This document shows, piece after piece, positions 33,600 through 44,610 of a DNA stretch of 64,000 bases. This DNA comes from Kryptolebias marmoratus (lineage: Eukaryota; Chordata; Actinopteri; Cyprinodontiformes; Rivulidae). The notes beneath the pieces were generated by a model that worked only from the letters and a program-made list of their open reading frames with translations, searched no databases and was not told where the DNA came from. The position numbers and the translations under genes were made by a program. The DNA lies in NCBI RefSeq assembly GCF_001649575.2, contig NC_051436.1:4597682-4661681 (forward strand). The letters run 5' to 3'. Within the stretch, counting starts at the first letter, position 1, and each line of letters starts with the position of its first letter.

Positions 33600-34950
33600 G
33601 AGCTTCAGTGCATTAATTTAGATCAGTAAACAAACAGGTTTAGAGGGTATTTGTTATGAATTAATGGGCACCCTGCAGCCGATCTGAGTGGAGCATTAAG
33701 TCATACAAATAGATGTTAATGGTTATCATTTGAAGATGAAACTGTGCTTACACATTTGTGAAATGGTGACGTTAAATGTCTAAGCACCCCGTCTGGTCCC
33801 TTTAGAAATTTGTTTTTAACTAATTATTTGAGGATTGTTGCCTTTTTACATAGATTTTAAGGAAAAACTTGATATATTTAGCAGCACTTTCTCTAGAACA
33901 AAAAGCAAGATTAAAGCGGAGTTCGGTTTATTTCTAAAGTAGGATTTTGAAACTGGGAATGACGTCACATCAACACGGTGTTTTCTTATTTCTAATAAAA
34001 GTTAGACTGTCTGTGAATAATTTACTGAGATACAAATCATTATAAGTGGAAATAAATTGGGTAGTTTTTGCAGATCTTCCAACTTTTCATGGGTTAGGCA
34101 GCCATATTGGATTTTGAGGTCGGGGTTGGTCAGGAATCTCCAACTCTCTGATCCAGAATCTCAACATTTTAAGGCCTTCCAGTTGATTCTTTGATTCGTT
34201 CAGTTTTTCTCTTGTTCTCTTTACATTTCTTATACAGTTTATACGTCAGAACGTTTGGATTTTATTTGAGCTTGGATGAGTTACGAAGCTGATAATCGAA
34301 GTTTCTTCAAAACCTTTTAGTTTCTGTATTTTTCTTCCTTGAGACATTGCAGAAAATTGCCTCTTTAGAGTTTTCACTACATTTAAATAGATTTTTGGGA
34401 TTAAACAAGTCTAGGCTTTCATTCTCTATATGGACAGATTGTCTTCCTTTTCCTGCCTTTATTAACTTTCACACTCATTCTTTATAAAATCACACCACAG
34501 GACAGCTGCTGTATTGAGTGACGCGGGTTGCATTTTTTTTTCTTCCGTTTTTAGGATTTTGTCTGATATCTGAGGTTTCTGGCTCATGTCGAAAATGCCC
34601 CCCCCACCCACCCACCCACCCCCNNNNNNNNNNNNNNNNCTCTGTCGTTCCTCATTTTATTGTTCCCCTCCTCTCCCCTTACAAAAGGTCGGCGGCGTTA
34701 GTGTTTGAATTCGCCACAGCCAAGTTATTCATTTGACCTTGCCATCTGTTGGAACAGTGCTGCTTTCTGGGGTCTGCCACGTGAGAATCTTGTTATGGCT
34801 CCAGGGGTCAAAGGGTAAAATAGATTTCCTTTCAACGTGTATTCACCCCAACCAAAGCCCGTGAATTGTGTTTCCCTGTTAATGCATATGTATATGAACC
34901 TCTGTGTACCTGGGAATGATGAATGGCTGCCAGGTGTTGGGCTTCATGCT
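33600..34950. other. Unique non-coding sequence with a small gap
   Basis: A (CCCA)n-type run at about 34598-34623 leads directly into a 16-base N gap (34624-34639), suggesting assembly failure in the simple repeat. 34735-34950 is repeat-free mixed sequence. No gene recognised. Confidence 0.45.
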
Positions 34951-35182
34951 GGTTTCATTATTGCCCTCCACCGAAGGCAAAGGCAAACAGTCGACAGATT
35001 TAAACGATCCCATCAGAAAGCAATGAATGAATGAACTTCTACGATTAATTGACTTTTGGATGCAGTCCCTTTCAAGATGGCTACCATAGCTAAGCAGCCA
35101 TATCAAACATAAAAACGACTATAACTTGGTCAGTTTTACAGATGAGTTGAAATTTAGTTTGGTAGTAGCTGAGAGTCTAAAC

Positions 35183-35381
35183 CAGGGGTCTCCAATCCTG
35201 GTCCTCGAGGGCCACTATCCTGCATGTTTTCCTTGTTTCTCTGCTCCAACACACCTGATTCAGTGGTTAAATTACCTCCTTTTGTTCTACAGAAGCCTGT
35301 TAATCACCCATTGATTTAAATCAGGTGTGTCGGAGCAGAGAAACAAGGAAAACATGCAGGATGGTGGCACTCGAAGACAAG
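35183..35381. mobile_element. hAT-type MITE with exact GTCTAAAC target duplication
   Basis: Left end CAGGGGTCTCCAATCCTGG. The right end is eroded ('tggcactcgaagacaag') but the flanks at 35175-35182 and 35382-35389 are both GTCTAAAC, marking the original boundaries. Length is 199 bp. Inserted in the high-copy repeat. Confidence 0.9.
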
Positions 35382-35527
35382 GTCTAAACACACGAGTAAT
35401 TCACATTACTCAGTAATTTAGCTTAAAACCTTGGCTTCAACTGTTGCTTTTAGCAAAATATCTCCTGAATCACGTGACAGATATGAGTAAATCTCTCAGA
35501 ATGTAACCATTGGCAGTACGTCTAACC

Positions 35528-35720
35528 CAGTGGTGTCCAATCCTGGTCCTGGAGGGCCACTATCCTGCAGGTTTTAGTTGTTTCTCTGCTCTTCAGCAGG
35601 TCTTCAAGTTCTGGAGAAGCCTGTTAATCACTCAGTCATTCAGATCAGGTGTTCAAAGCAGAGAAACATCTAAAACCTGCAGGATGGTGTCCCCTCCAGG
35701 ACCAGGATTGGGCACCCCTG
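35528..35720. mobile_element. hAT-type MITE with exact GTCTAACC target duplication
   Basis: Left end CAGTGGTGTCCAATCCTGG and right end CCAGGATTGGGCACCCCTG are inverted repeats. Flanks at 35520-35527 and 35721-35728 are both GTCTAACC. Length is 193 bp. The interior is largely self-complementary ('tgcaggttttag' against 'ctaaaacctgca'), so transcripts would fold into a hairpin. It is the least decayed copy of the family in the window. Confidence 0.93.
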
Positions 35721-35829
35721 GTCTAACCCTTCTCAGCAGAAGATGATCTTAGTCTCAAATTTGGCCTAAAAGGTGGTGGGCTGTATGCATTCTTTCAAGG
35801 AATGCTAGGCCTTTAATGTTTTAAGAGGT

Positions 35830-37380
35830 TTTCGGCCCTGCTGGCAGAGGAATAGAAAGGGTTAAGTAGGGATGGTGACTCAGTGTTGTAGCCTGTGGCA
35901 GACATTTATTCCCTAAAATCTCCAAAGGCCTGCCTGGATATGGTCTTAAGCTTCAGCAGGCAAAAGCAGCGGAGGAAATGGAGACTTGGCTTAATTTCCC
36001 TCATACCAGAGGTGGGACTGAGGAGGCGAGGGGGCATCGAGCTGACTGACTCCCCGGCCTCCGTCCTCTCTGTCCCGGGGCTCACGGAGCAGTCCGGCCT
36101 GCCTGTCAGCCTGCGTCAGCATCAAACCTGCCCCTTGCCCCTCTCCACTTGCCTGCTACTCAGAGGTTACACGAGTTCACATTTAGTGTATGAATAAATC
36201 TGGCCCGAGGAGGTGTCAGAGGTGTATGATTCAGACCTTCCTGTAACCCCCCCCCCCACCACCACCACCACCACCACCACCACCACCACCACCACCTCAA
36301 AGAAAAAAAAAAGAAATCTGAAATCTTGCTTCAGTTCACTGACAAGTCGTGTTTTGTTGAAGGAGGGGAGATTAGGGAGTGAAGAGCAAACAGAGAAGAG
36401 AGAGATGCTGTTACATGCTGTCATCATCACGCCTGTTTTCAAAAGGTTCATGGTCTCTGATGTGTGCAGGCTGTGGCACTGCCAAGCTGCTCAGAGGACT
36501 GACTCCCTGCCTCCACTTCTACCTCAAACCATCAAAAAAAATCCACTTTTTGTGGAAAACAACTACTTTTCTTTGCCCTCTCTTTATTGCACTAAAGATA
36601 TTGTGAAACTCTTTACAGCTCTTTAATAATCGCTCGTAAACACTCCGAAATAAAAAGCCAGTAAAATGAAACAGAGACTCTGCACTACAGCAGCTTTCTC
36701 CGTGGATTACATTCAGACCAGCAGCATCTATAAATAGTCCCTCTAACACACATTTTGTCCCCCTTGTTTTCCTATTCTCTACACACTGACTGTTGCATCC
36801 TCATGTGGCCAAACATGGGCCTGCTCCACACAAAATTCAATTTGGAGTCTAATTCCGTATCAGAAACGTGGTCAAAGCTGAGTGTTTGCCGAGCGAGACG
36901 CAAACAAACAAGGACACGGTCTCAGTGTGCTTCTCGCTCCGGCTCATTATAGCTCTGCCCTCAAGTAACACATTCGTCCTGTTTTTTAATTGGCGAGTTG
37001 TCCTGATTGACTTCAGCTAATTTATGGATTAGATTATTTTAACCCTCTTTCTTAATTGAGCCATAACTTTCATGTGCGTATGTGGAGTGGAGTGGGGGGG
37101 GGGGGATCCGGCTGGGAGAGGAAGTAATTGGTGCTGTGTGGAAGTTGAGAGGATTTGATCATCACTTCCTGTTCTGTACAGCATTCAGACGGAAAGTGGA
37201 ACCAGTGAAAACAGAAGTATTATCTGTGCAAACAGCTTTATTTCTCAGGCTGATGGAGCTGATGGAGTCCAGCACGGTGGGGTGGTGGCCCGTCTCATAT
37301 CACATTGCTCCTTGGATCATTGGTGCCATTTAAATATTAGCCTAGCTTAGTGGCTGAGGTACTCAAATATGGGAACAAAA
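35830..37380. other. Non-coding, with poly-C/(ACC)n tract
   Basis: The 100-codon frame at 35895-36197 starts MADIYSLKSPK but has no domain I recognise and no splice support. 37091-37107 contains a G-run. Nothing else could be called apart from the tract at 36247-36296. Confidence 0.4.
36247..36296. repeat. Poly-C followed by (ACC)n microsatellite
   Basis: 11 C residues followed by 13 ACC units, then A-rich DNA. The tandem Thr/Val/Gly runs in frames here are by-products. Confidence 0.95.
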
Positions 37381-37384
37381 ACAT

Positions 37385-37985
37385 CTAATTCGGACTTCTA
37401 GAAAAGTATCTCATGAACCAATGAACACAGTTTCATTGAACCATAAAGTAATCATTGGGCACACAGCTGCCACTGATTTTCAGAGTCATCCGCATTCAAA
37501 ATGGCTGCAGCAGCTAAGCAAAAGACACAGAAATGGCTAAAACTCTGCCAATTTTGCAGATATTGAGCTAAAATTTGGCGTGGTAGTAGCTGAGAGTCAT
37601 TTAAATCACATGCTCTGAGCACCAACTGATCATAAAAGATCTGCTTTGAAAACTTTGCCTCAACTATTAGTCAGCTGTGTCAACCTTTTGATCTACAACT
37701 GATTCTGGAGTCACTCCAGTCAAAGATGGCTGCCACAGCTACTCAAATCGAGTCAAAACAAAAATGGCTAAGTCAGGTATTGATCAGATATTGATCTAAA
37801 ATTAGATGTGGTGGAAGAGTCATCCTCAACCCTGAACACGGAGACATTTTTGCGATATTTCACAAAATCGCACAAGAAAACGTCTACAGCTGTCGCTTCT
37901 CATCCTAAGTTTAAAAGTTTAAAAGTCTGGCATGAAAGGTGGCGGGCGATATGCATTCCTCCAATAAATGCCAACTATGCTGAGT
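37385..37985 (+). repeat. High-copy 'caagatggc' repeat, two units
   Basis: First unit: 'aagtatctcatgaacc' to 'ggtagtagctgagagtcat'. Second unit: 'gtcaaagatggctgccac' to the right end 'aaaggtggcgggcgatatgc'. The right end, 37935-37952, is the cleanest example of that terminus in the window. Confidence 0.75.
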
Positions 37986-37989
37986 TACA

Positions 37990-38790
37990 AAAAAAGCCCC
38001 GAATGTTAGATATATTTGGTATTTACGAGACATGGTTGTTTGTTTAGTTCCTCACAGTGAATGTAAAAATGTTCACTTTTCCCACTTGTCAATAAAACCC
38101 AACATTTTCTCCCTGCAGGTAACAAAATACAAAGAAATACTCATTTTGACACATTAATTTTTTTTACACAAGTATCTTTTTCTATAGTGCCTAAAGTCTC
38201 AGTTAACGCTTCTGTTTCTTTCGCTTGTTTTTCTGTTTATTGACATTGAAGAAATTAGTGTTATTAGATTTCTGTGTGTTGGCAGGAATTCATCAGGACA
38301 CTTTGAATTGCAGGATAAATGGAAAGCTTAAAACACATATAATTTTTAATTTACTGTTTTATTGTCTGCTTTGTGGGAAGGTGTGCGATGGTAAAATAAC
38401 AAAGAGTTACAACAATTAAACGATCGTATCCACAATTATTGCAATCACCTGATCTTCTGTTCACACAATCATCCCCATTATGTCTTTTCCCACCAAATCA
38501 GTTCTGATTCTTGAACCGGCTTTGTTCGCGATTCTTGAAGCCTTTCTGCGTCCTGAGAGTCTAAAAGAACTGCAATCAAGCATAACAATAAACGAACATA
38601 GGTTGTTGCATATCTATAAATCCTCATGTTGTGCTTTTAAAAAATGGGGCCTGGCTTATGCGAGAAAACTTGCTTTTCTTGTTTCATCTGAGAAACCGCT
38701 TTTTATTCAAAAACAGAAATGCAAGCTTGAGAAATTCTTCATAAACCTAATTGTTCGCAGGTTAATATTATATTGCTGGCCTCTACATTC
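37990..38790. other. Unique AT-rich non-coding sequence
   Basis: The 142-codon plus frame at 38480-38908 has a protein-like but unrecognised first 100 residues and then runs into the GT repeat. It has no domain and no homolog I can name; it is left uncalled. Confidence 0.35.
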
Positions 38791-38796
38791 TTTGTG

Positions 38797-39045
38797 TGTG
38801 TGTGTGTACTTGTATTTGCTACATTGTGGGGACAATTTTCCTAACATATACCAACTTGTGAGGACCAAAGCCTGGTCCCCACGAGGAGAAATGATGTTTT
38901 TGGGTTAGGGGTTAGGTTTAGGACTAAGGTGTGAATTGAGTTTAGGTTTGGTTTAGGGTTAGGTATATACTGGTGATGGTCAGGGTTAGGCTGTAGTAAT
39001 GTATGGAAGTTAATGGAAAGTCCCCGCAAAGGTAGAAAGACAGAC

Positions 39046-39076
<31 letters not shown>

Positions 39077-39077
39077 T
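38797..39077 (+). repeat. (GT)n-bounded dispersed repeat, short copy
   Basis: Same family as 9270-10100 and 57976-58276. It lacks about 22 bases present in the other two between 'gtgaggacca' and 'gtggggacca', consistent with deletion between short direct repeats. GT runs bound both sides (38797-38808 and about 39047-39077). Confidence 0.85.
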
Positions 39078-39079
39078 AA

Positions 39080-39690
39080 AAGTTCATGACAGTGAGGAGA
39101 AGAGGTTAAGACATGAGTTATGAAAGTGCTGCGTCTCACTGTGGGGCTTTCAGCCTGCTACAAGGTGTCACTTTAACTTTTGTCTCCCACCTAGCCTCCA
39201 CCAGACTGCTCACACACACACAGACACACACACACAACCTTAAGACATGATAAAAGCTGCAGACAAGTGGAAGATAACTATAATCTGGATCTGCACCAAA
39301 CTTTAGTCCATTGTTTTTGGTGACAACCCCAACATTTCCTGAACATTTCATCCAAATCTGTTCATTAGTTTTTACCTGATCTTTGCTGACAGACAGACCA
39401 ACAAACCAGCGGACACAACCGGAAACAGAACTTCTGTTATATATCAACCATTGGCCGCCCTGATTGCTAAAGATCTGTATCATCAGCCACAGAAAAACTT
39501 GTATCGGTCAACCTTTACTTTAGTCCAAGGCCCTCGATCCTTAATTTGGTTAAAATGTCTTTTTTCTTACGGCGCCTTCTTCAGCTCAGCCGCCTGAAGA
39601 TTGTGTTGAGAAATATCGGACTTCTAGGTGTTTTAATTAAAAGATTGTGTGAGCTTGCGCATCATTAAAATGTTTAGCACTCAGACTACG
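39080..39690. other. Non-coding, mixed sequence
   Basis: Contains a short (AC)n run at about 39211-39236 and, at 39280-39410, 'gatctgcaccaaact' and 'catttcatccaaatctgttc' phrases typical of an older dispersed repeat. The family is not recognised. No gene. Confidence 0.35.
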
Positions 39691-39694
39691 TGTT

Positions 39695-39965
39695 GGGGAT
39701 GAGCCTCACCTAATTGTAACTGAATATGTGAAAAATTAACTGAGTTACAGCCATTTTTGTTTGCTAAGGTTGCCATTTTTATTGGGTTGACTCCAGAAGT
39801 TAATCGGCTGTAGACGGACGTCCAGTGATTACTTTGAGAGTTTGATTAAACCCCCTTCCAGTGGCTCGTGAGACGTTTACCTAAAACAACATATAAACGC
39901 ACACAGACAGACACGGACAAAAACATGATTGACCTTTTGCCTTTGGCGGCGGGCGATAATGAAGA
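39695..39965 (-). repeat. High-copy 'caagatggc' repeat with clean left end
   Basis: On the minus strand it begins 'attatcgcccgccgcc' 'aaaggcaaaagg' and runs through 'ccagtggaagg' to 'gagttacagcca' in reverse. The terminus at 39942-39961 is the best-preserved left end in the window. Confidence 0.75.
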
Positions 39966-39969
39966 GGAT

Positions 39970-41950
39970 CAATCACTTATTTCTTCACTCACACCCAAAA
40001 TATCAAAGAATAAATTCAGTGAATTAGACGGTGAATGCAACCTCACCATTTTACTCCTGTGAGTTTTCCTCACAAACTCATTTCATTCAATTATAAATAT
40101 TCATGCTACCAGATGCTGCGGAGTTGACATGAATCTCCTGGATAACCTGAAGATGTTTCACATCAGTGTTTTCTGAACTGTGGGATGGGGTGGAATGTGA
40201 AACTGTTTGAGGAAATGTTTAATTTTGTGTGCAGATTTGCAGGAATTGATGTAACGCCTCAGTCTTCAAGGTGTCTGCCTCGACCTACAACAGGCAGAAA
40301 ACTCTCCGGCTGTTACCTCAGCAGAGGCGCCACTTCTCTCTTTACACAAATACAAAGTGTATTTTGACAGTTTCTTACTCTGATTTGTAAGTTTCTGACA
40401 GCGTAGCAGCCTAAGTAAATGGCTGCGCATTTACAGTATAGAAACTGTATTTGGATGCATCCTAGACAGGTTGGACGTTTGTTGAGTGAAACATCTGAGT
40501 GAGGGGTTGAAGTTGACCCACCTCTGAGCTGACAAGGGAGGTAGTCACAGAGCTGAAATGGTCTGTATGTGTAAGCGTAAGCAGGCATATCAGTGGTGTG
40601 ACGTGTAATCAGCCAGACATGGGATTCACACACTTTGTGCGTAATCCTACACATCAAAACCACCAAATTACAGCACATAACAGGCTTCCTGTGATTCCAC
40701 GAGGCCGGTCTCAAGTGTAAGAACTCTCCGTCGCAGGACTTGGCCGACTCGGTTGGTTTGTGTGTGACCAGCTTACAGAGGGGCTCGTCTTTTCAGCCAT
40801 ATGGCTGAGCCATGCTGTGAAAAGAACTAATTACAGCCTGTTTAGAGTCACGAATACACACGGCTCGCAACTGTTTGAACAATGGGAGGAAACGAGAGGG
40901 AAAGCCAAAAAAGTGGGATTTAAAAAAAAATACACAAAATATCTGTCAACAAGCAGGTTGAACCCTGAGACGATAGCATCAGCATTTTTTAACTGAAATA
41001 AAAGTCAAATCAAAGCCACTTTTAAAATAATCTAAAGGATATGATAAGCTCCTGTTTGTACAGCTGTCTACAGAAACATTCATTCAGTGTCTGTAAAAAT
41101 GACTGAGTTGCAAGCTTGGACTGTCTTAAGAGCCAACTCGTTGCAGCTCAGTACTCTGAGCTTTCTCAGCACGATTTAAACTGTTAGACTGGTTCAGGAG
41201 TTTTGCACTTTTATTTTTTTAAATACAAGCAGTAATTTGATCTGGAGCAAACCAGGAAGTTATTTTAGTCTGAATTCTGACAAAGCACAAACGGCAATGA
41301 ACACAACCATTTCAATAAAACAGAAACTGGCAGAGATAAAGCAGATTAAACTTCTTTTTTTTTAATCTGTTATCAAATTAAACCAGCCGTTTGAGTGCAG
41401 TGCTTAGTTGTAAACAAAATTAGCCAAAACACTTGATGTATTCTTGATTGAGCCGTTGCACAATTTGCCATTTTTGGGTCTCTTAAAGGAGCTAATTGTT
41501 TCTCCATTGTTTTCAGATAAATAAAAAGCCAATTTATATTTTTATTTAAAACGTGTGGCATCAGAGTTGAGGCCGTGTGCAACATTTTACACACACTGTG
41601 CAGCAGTAAGATAAATGTGTTCGTTAGGTTAAACGTTGAACAGCAACAGTAAAGTTAACGCAACTAAGCTAAAGAATTCTTTAACAATGACTGCAAAATC
41701 CTGCATTAGACATTCAGTTTTACCAGCTTTGTGACTGTGTGTTACATCTTTATTACCACAAACACCACTGATCTGTCCAGATACAGACCAGAACCACCTC
41801 TCTATTACTGCTTTAGCGTGTTTGAACTCTGCCATAGTCAAAAGAAATGAGCTGCTTAACCTTTTTTTAATTATCAAGTCTTCTGAGCCTGAACAGGATG
41901 GTGTGGTGATCTTTAAAGTGATCAGCCGTGTCGTCAGTGTGGAGAAAAGA
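39970..41950. other. Unique non-coding sequence
   Basis: No gene or transposon end recognised. The 133-codon minus frame at 40313-40714 has no domain. 41345-41360 and 41210-41222 are T-rich. Confidence 0.4.
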
Positions 41951-41955
41951 CTAAA

Positions 41956-42624
41956 GCCTCTTTTACACCGGCTCTTCTTCAGAAGTCCGGCTCTACTCCG
42001 CTCTACTCGGCTCGGCTCGATAAAGAATGCATCGCGTTCACACCGGCCNNNNNNNNNNNNNNNNNNNNNNNNNNNNNNNNNNNNNNNNNNNNNNNNNNNN
42101 NNNNNNNNNNNNNNNNNNNNNNNNNNNNNNNNNNNNNNNNNNNNNNNNNNNNNNNNNNNNNNNNNNNNNNNNNNNNNNNNNNNNNNNNNNNNNNNNNNNN
42201 NNNNNNNNNNNNNNNNNNNNNNNNNNNNNNNNNTTATGGGGATTCTCCTGAGACTTCAGGAAGAGAGGCGCAGTGGAAGAAATGCTCTGGATGCCGCGAG
42301 TGTTGCGCGGAGTAGGACAGCTGTTATCCGCCGGAGGTTTCAGGCTTTACAGCGCCTTCAGCTGGGGGACAGACGGCATAAACGTTGCAGGGTAAGCTAA
42401 CGCTGTTGTTTATATTCCTACCGTCCGCTCTTTATGCTCGCATCTGGTCACACCCACGACCAATGAGTGAACAGGAGCTAAGCTTGCGCCGCCCATGAAG
42501 CAGAGCCGGCCCGGCTGGCCCTACTCCAAAGCAGGGCTGACCTCGAAAAAATGCCGGTGGAAACGCGCGCAAAGCAAGCCGAGTAGAGTGGAGCCGGGAC
42601 CATTAGAGCCCGTGTAAAAGGGGC
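41956..42624. mobile_element. Inverted-repeat DNA transposon (possibly PIF/Harbinger), with gap
   Basis: Left end GCCTCTTTTACACCGGCTC; right end GAGCCCGTGTAAAAGGGGC, imperfect inverse. Further inside, 'ctctactcggctcggctcg' mirrors 'gccgagtagagtggagcc'. A 185-base N gap (42049-42233) removes part of the interior. Flanks 'gactaaa' and 'atataag' show no clear target duplication, so the superfamily is uncertain. A possible exon remains at 42236-42391. Confidence 0.65.
42236..42391 (+). pseudogene. Possible transposon-encoded exon
   Basis: ATG at 42236 just after the gap opens a 52-codon frame, beginning MGILLRLQEERRSGRN, rich in Arg and Gln, ending at a consensus donor (CAGG|GTAAGC, 42391/42392). 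Arg-rich N-terminal exons are seen in some Harbinger-type transposases, but no diagnostic residues are present. The gap hides what precedes it, so the true start is unknown. Confidence 0.25.
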
Positions 42625-42629
42625 ATATA

Positions 42630-44080
42630 AGTCTCAGACCAGGCTAGGCTAATGGCTAGCCATAGCAACAAACCAAACAAATGGTGTCGTGCAAAAGTGT
42701 AGAGGTTTAAATTTATCTAAAGTAGGGTTCTTTCAGTGCAGTGTGTCATTTTAGAAAAGTTGTTTTTATAAGCTCAAAAAATAATAATGTTAACGATAAA
42801 AATAGGCCCTGGTTTAGCTAGCTGTTACCCTAGCCTTGACAAAGATGTGTCCTTTGTTCTCTAACCTCTGTGCTCCATAACAGCTGATGAGGTTCTAACT
42901 ATGAACTATTTGACAGAACAGCACTTCAAAATTGACCAAACTGTCCCTTTAATTAGAACCAGTGTGCGTATCCTGCTTTCCAAAGAGGAAGTTTGGTCTG
43001 AGGCTAATTATTGGGCCAAAGGTTTCCAAATGAGCCCAGATCACGGGTCACCTCAACTCCAGATAAGGTCAGGACGCCGTTCTCCCCCAGCACACACCCG
43101 CCTTCTTCTCCATTCGTCCTTCTGCCGTTCCTGTACGCATATTAGTCCGTTTGAGGATTAGTTTTCATGTCGGTGGTTTTAAAGGTTTCTCAAAAGCCTA
43201 ACGAGGGGATCAGGATCTGTATATCATGTCGTAGTGCTTTCTGTTCAGGCCCTGTTTAAACAAACATAAATCAAATTAAAACTTTTGGCACCGGGCTGTA
43301 AATTAGACCACTTGGTGTACGTTTTGAAAGAGCGGAGGGTCAGTAAGAGGGAAAAGGTTGATATCAAGAACCCTGTAAAACCCTTTTTTTACTAATTTCA
43401 TACTGCAAATGGATCACTTTTTAAATTCTCTTTAGTTTGTCTTGATGCCAACTGTGGGAGAAGGCTCTTCTACAGAGATGGAGGGAAAAAAAAAGCTTTA
43501 AGAGGGTCTTTTAACCCTCATATGCCAATCTTTTTCCTATTTATAGAGGATTAGTTGTCTGCTCCTCTGTTTCGAGCTGTCTTTCTTATTGTCTTTCTCT
43601 AAACTATGAGTGAGACTGTCTCTGTCGCTTCCTCCTGGATCTGTAGCCCTGTTTTATTTATGCAAGGTGATTTTTCATAAGAGGGTTCCTTTTATCCTCC
43701 TCCAAACTTACAAGCAAGTGAGACACACACACATGAGAAAAAAAATAAAAAATAAGAAGAAAACCCTCTCTCCATGCAGTTTCCTGAAAAACGAAGGGCA
43801 GAAATAAAGATGGATTAGACATGAGAGATGTTTCTTGTGTATGTTTGCGGATCTGTGGGGTTTTTTGGATGCTGACGGCTCCATATATGGCTCCCATCCT
43901 TCTGACTCGCCGAAGGATTTTTACATTCCGAGTCGGGCTCTGTGTGCAGGGACTAAATCAATTCCAAATTATTGCTCCTCTCAATAACTGATGGCCGTGT
44001 CTGGGCGAAGGAGAAATGATTAATGATGATACTATGGACAATGTGAGTAAGACACACTGAGACATTATCGGCTGCGTGCC
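42630..44080. other. Non-coding; mostly unique
   Basis: 42640-42960 may be a further decayed inverted-repeat element ('ggctagccatagcaac' ... 'tgtccctttaatta'). 43870-44080 is repeat-free mixed sequence with a CArG box. No gene recognised. Confidence 0.35.
43881..43890. promoter_or_regulatory. Perfect CArG box (SRF-type)
   Basis: CCATATATGG fits CC(A/T)6GG exactly and is a 10-bp palindrome. It lies in unique sequence. Function is not shown. Confidence 0.35.
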
Positions 44081-44084
44081 TGCA

Positions 44085-44085
<1 letters not shown>

Positions 44086-44122
<37 letters not shown>
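44086..44122. repeat. (AC)n microsatellite
   Basis: About 18 uninterrupted AC units. Confidence 0.95.
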
Positions 44123-44126
<4 letters not shown>

Positions 44127-44494
44127 CTGGCAGGGATGACTAAAAGGAGGCAGACATCCCTGCACACTTTTTCTGATCAGGACATGATCTGTGTGAGGTT
44201 TAGGAGAACAAACTGTAGCTGAGCATTTGATTCCAGCAGTAATAAATGTTCTTAGTAGTTTTAAGGGTAGATTTTAAAGAAGGAATCAACCGAATTTTAG
44301 ACGTGAAGTGGTCGAACGAGTCATTTAAACATAAAAAGAAGCCGTGATGTTGAGAACGTTATGGTCTTCTTTCCACGCACTATAAATTAATGAACTTGAT
44401 TTGGTGCCATCTCTCTCTGTTTCCTGTCAGTCTTTATATTAAAATAACATTCATATTGTAGCAGACACCAGATTTACTGTTTGTGCAAGTTGGG

Positions 44495-44580
44495 GATTCA
44501 AGTGATAGTTCAGATCTTTTGAAGTGGGGTTCTGTGGAAACCCTCTGAACAATATCTTACCTGTTGCAGATACATTTGCG
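44495..44580 (+). mobile_element. Left end of a TTAA-AGGGAT MITE (decayed)
   Basis: 'ttcaagtgatagttcagatc' then 'gaagtggggttctgtgg' and 'aatatcttacctgttgcag' follow the left arm of the family seen at 61337. The terminal TTAA is mutated to TTCA. The hAT element at 44611 lies just downstream. Confidence 0.5.
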
Positions 44581-44610
44581 ATTTTTCTTCTTCTCATTAG
44601 CTCCTCAGTC

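Larger units (their letters stand above)
34955..35825 (+). repeat. High-copy 'caagatggc' repeat, near full-length, with two MITE insertions
   Basis: This is the best copy for defining the family. The left end is 'attgccctccaccgaaggc'. It continues 'tttcaagatggctaccatag' (35070-35090), 'cagttttacagatgagttg', 'tagtagctgagagtc', and ends 'aaaggtggtgggctgtatgc' then 'aaggaatgctaggccttta'. The GC-rich left end (better seen elsewhere as 'tcgcccrccrcc') is the inverse of the right 'ggtggcgggcga', so the family has terminal inverted repeats. Two MITEs (35183-35381 and 35528-35720) inserted later. Without them and their duplications the copy is about 460 bp and contains a second 'tagcaaaatatctc' left-half, so it may be composite. 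No protein is encoded. Confidence 0.75.

Noticed and set aside
38480..38908. 142-codon frame with a protein-like first part
   Set aside because: No homolog recognised, no splice context, and its end reads into the GT-bounded repeat.
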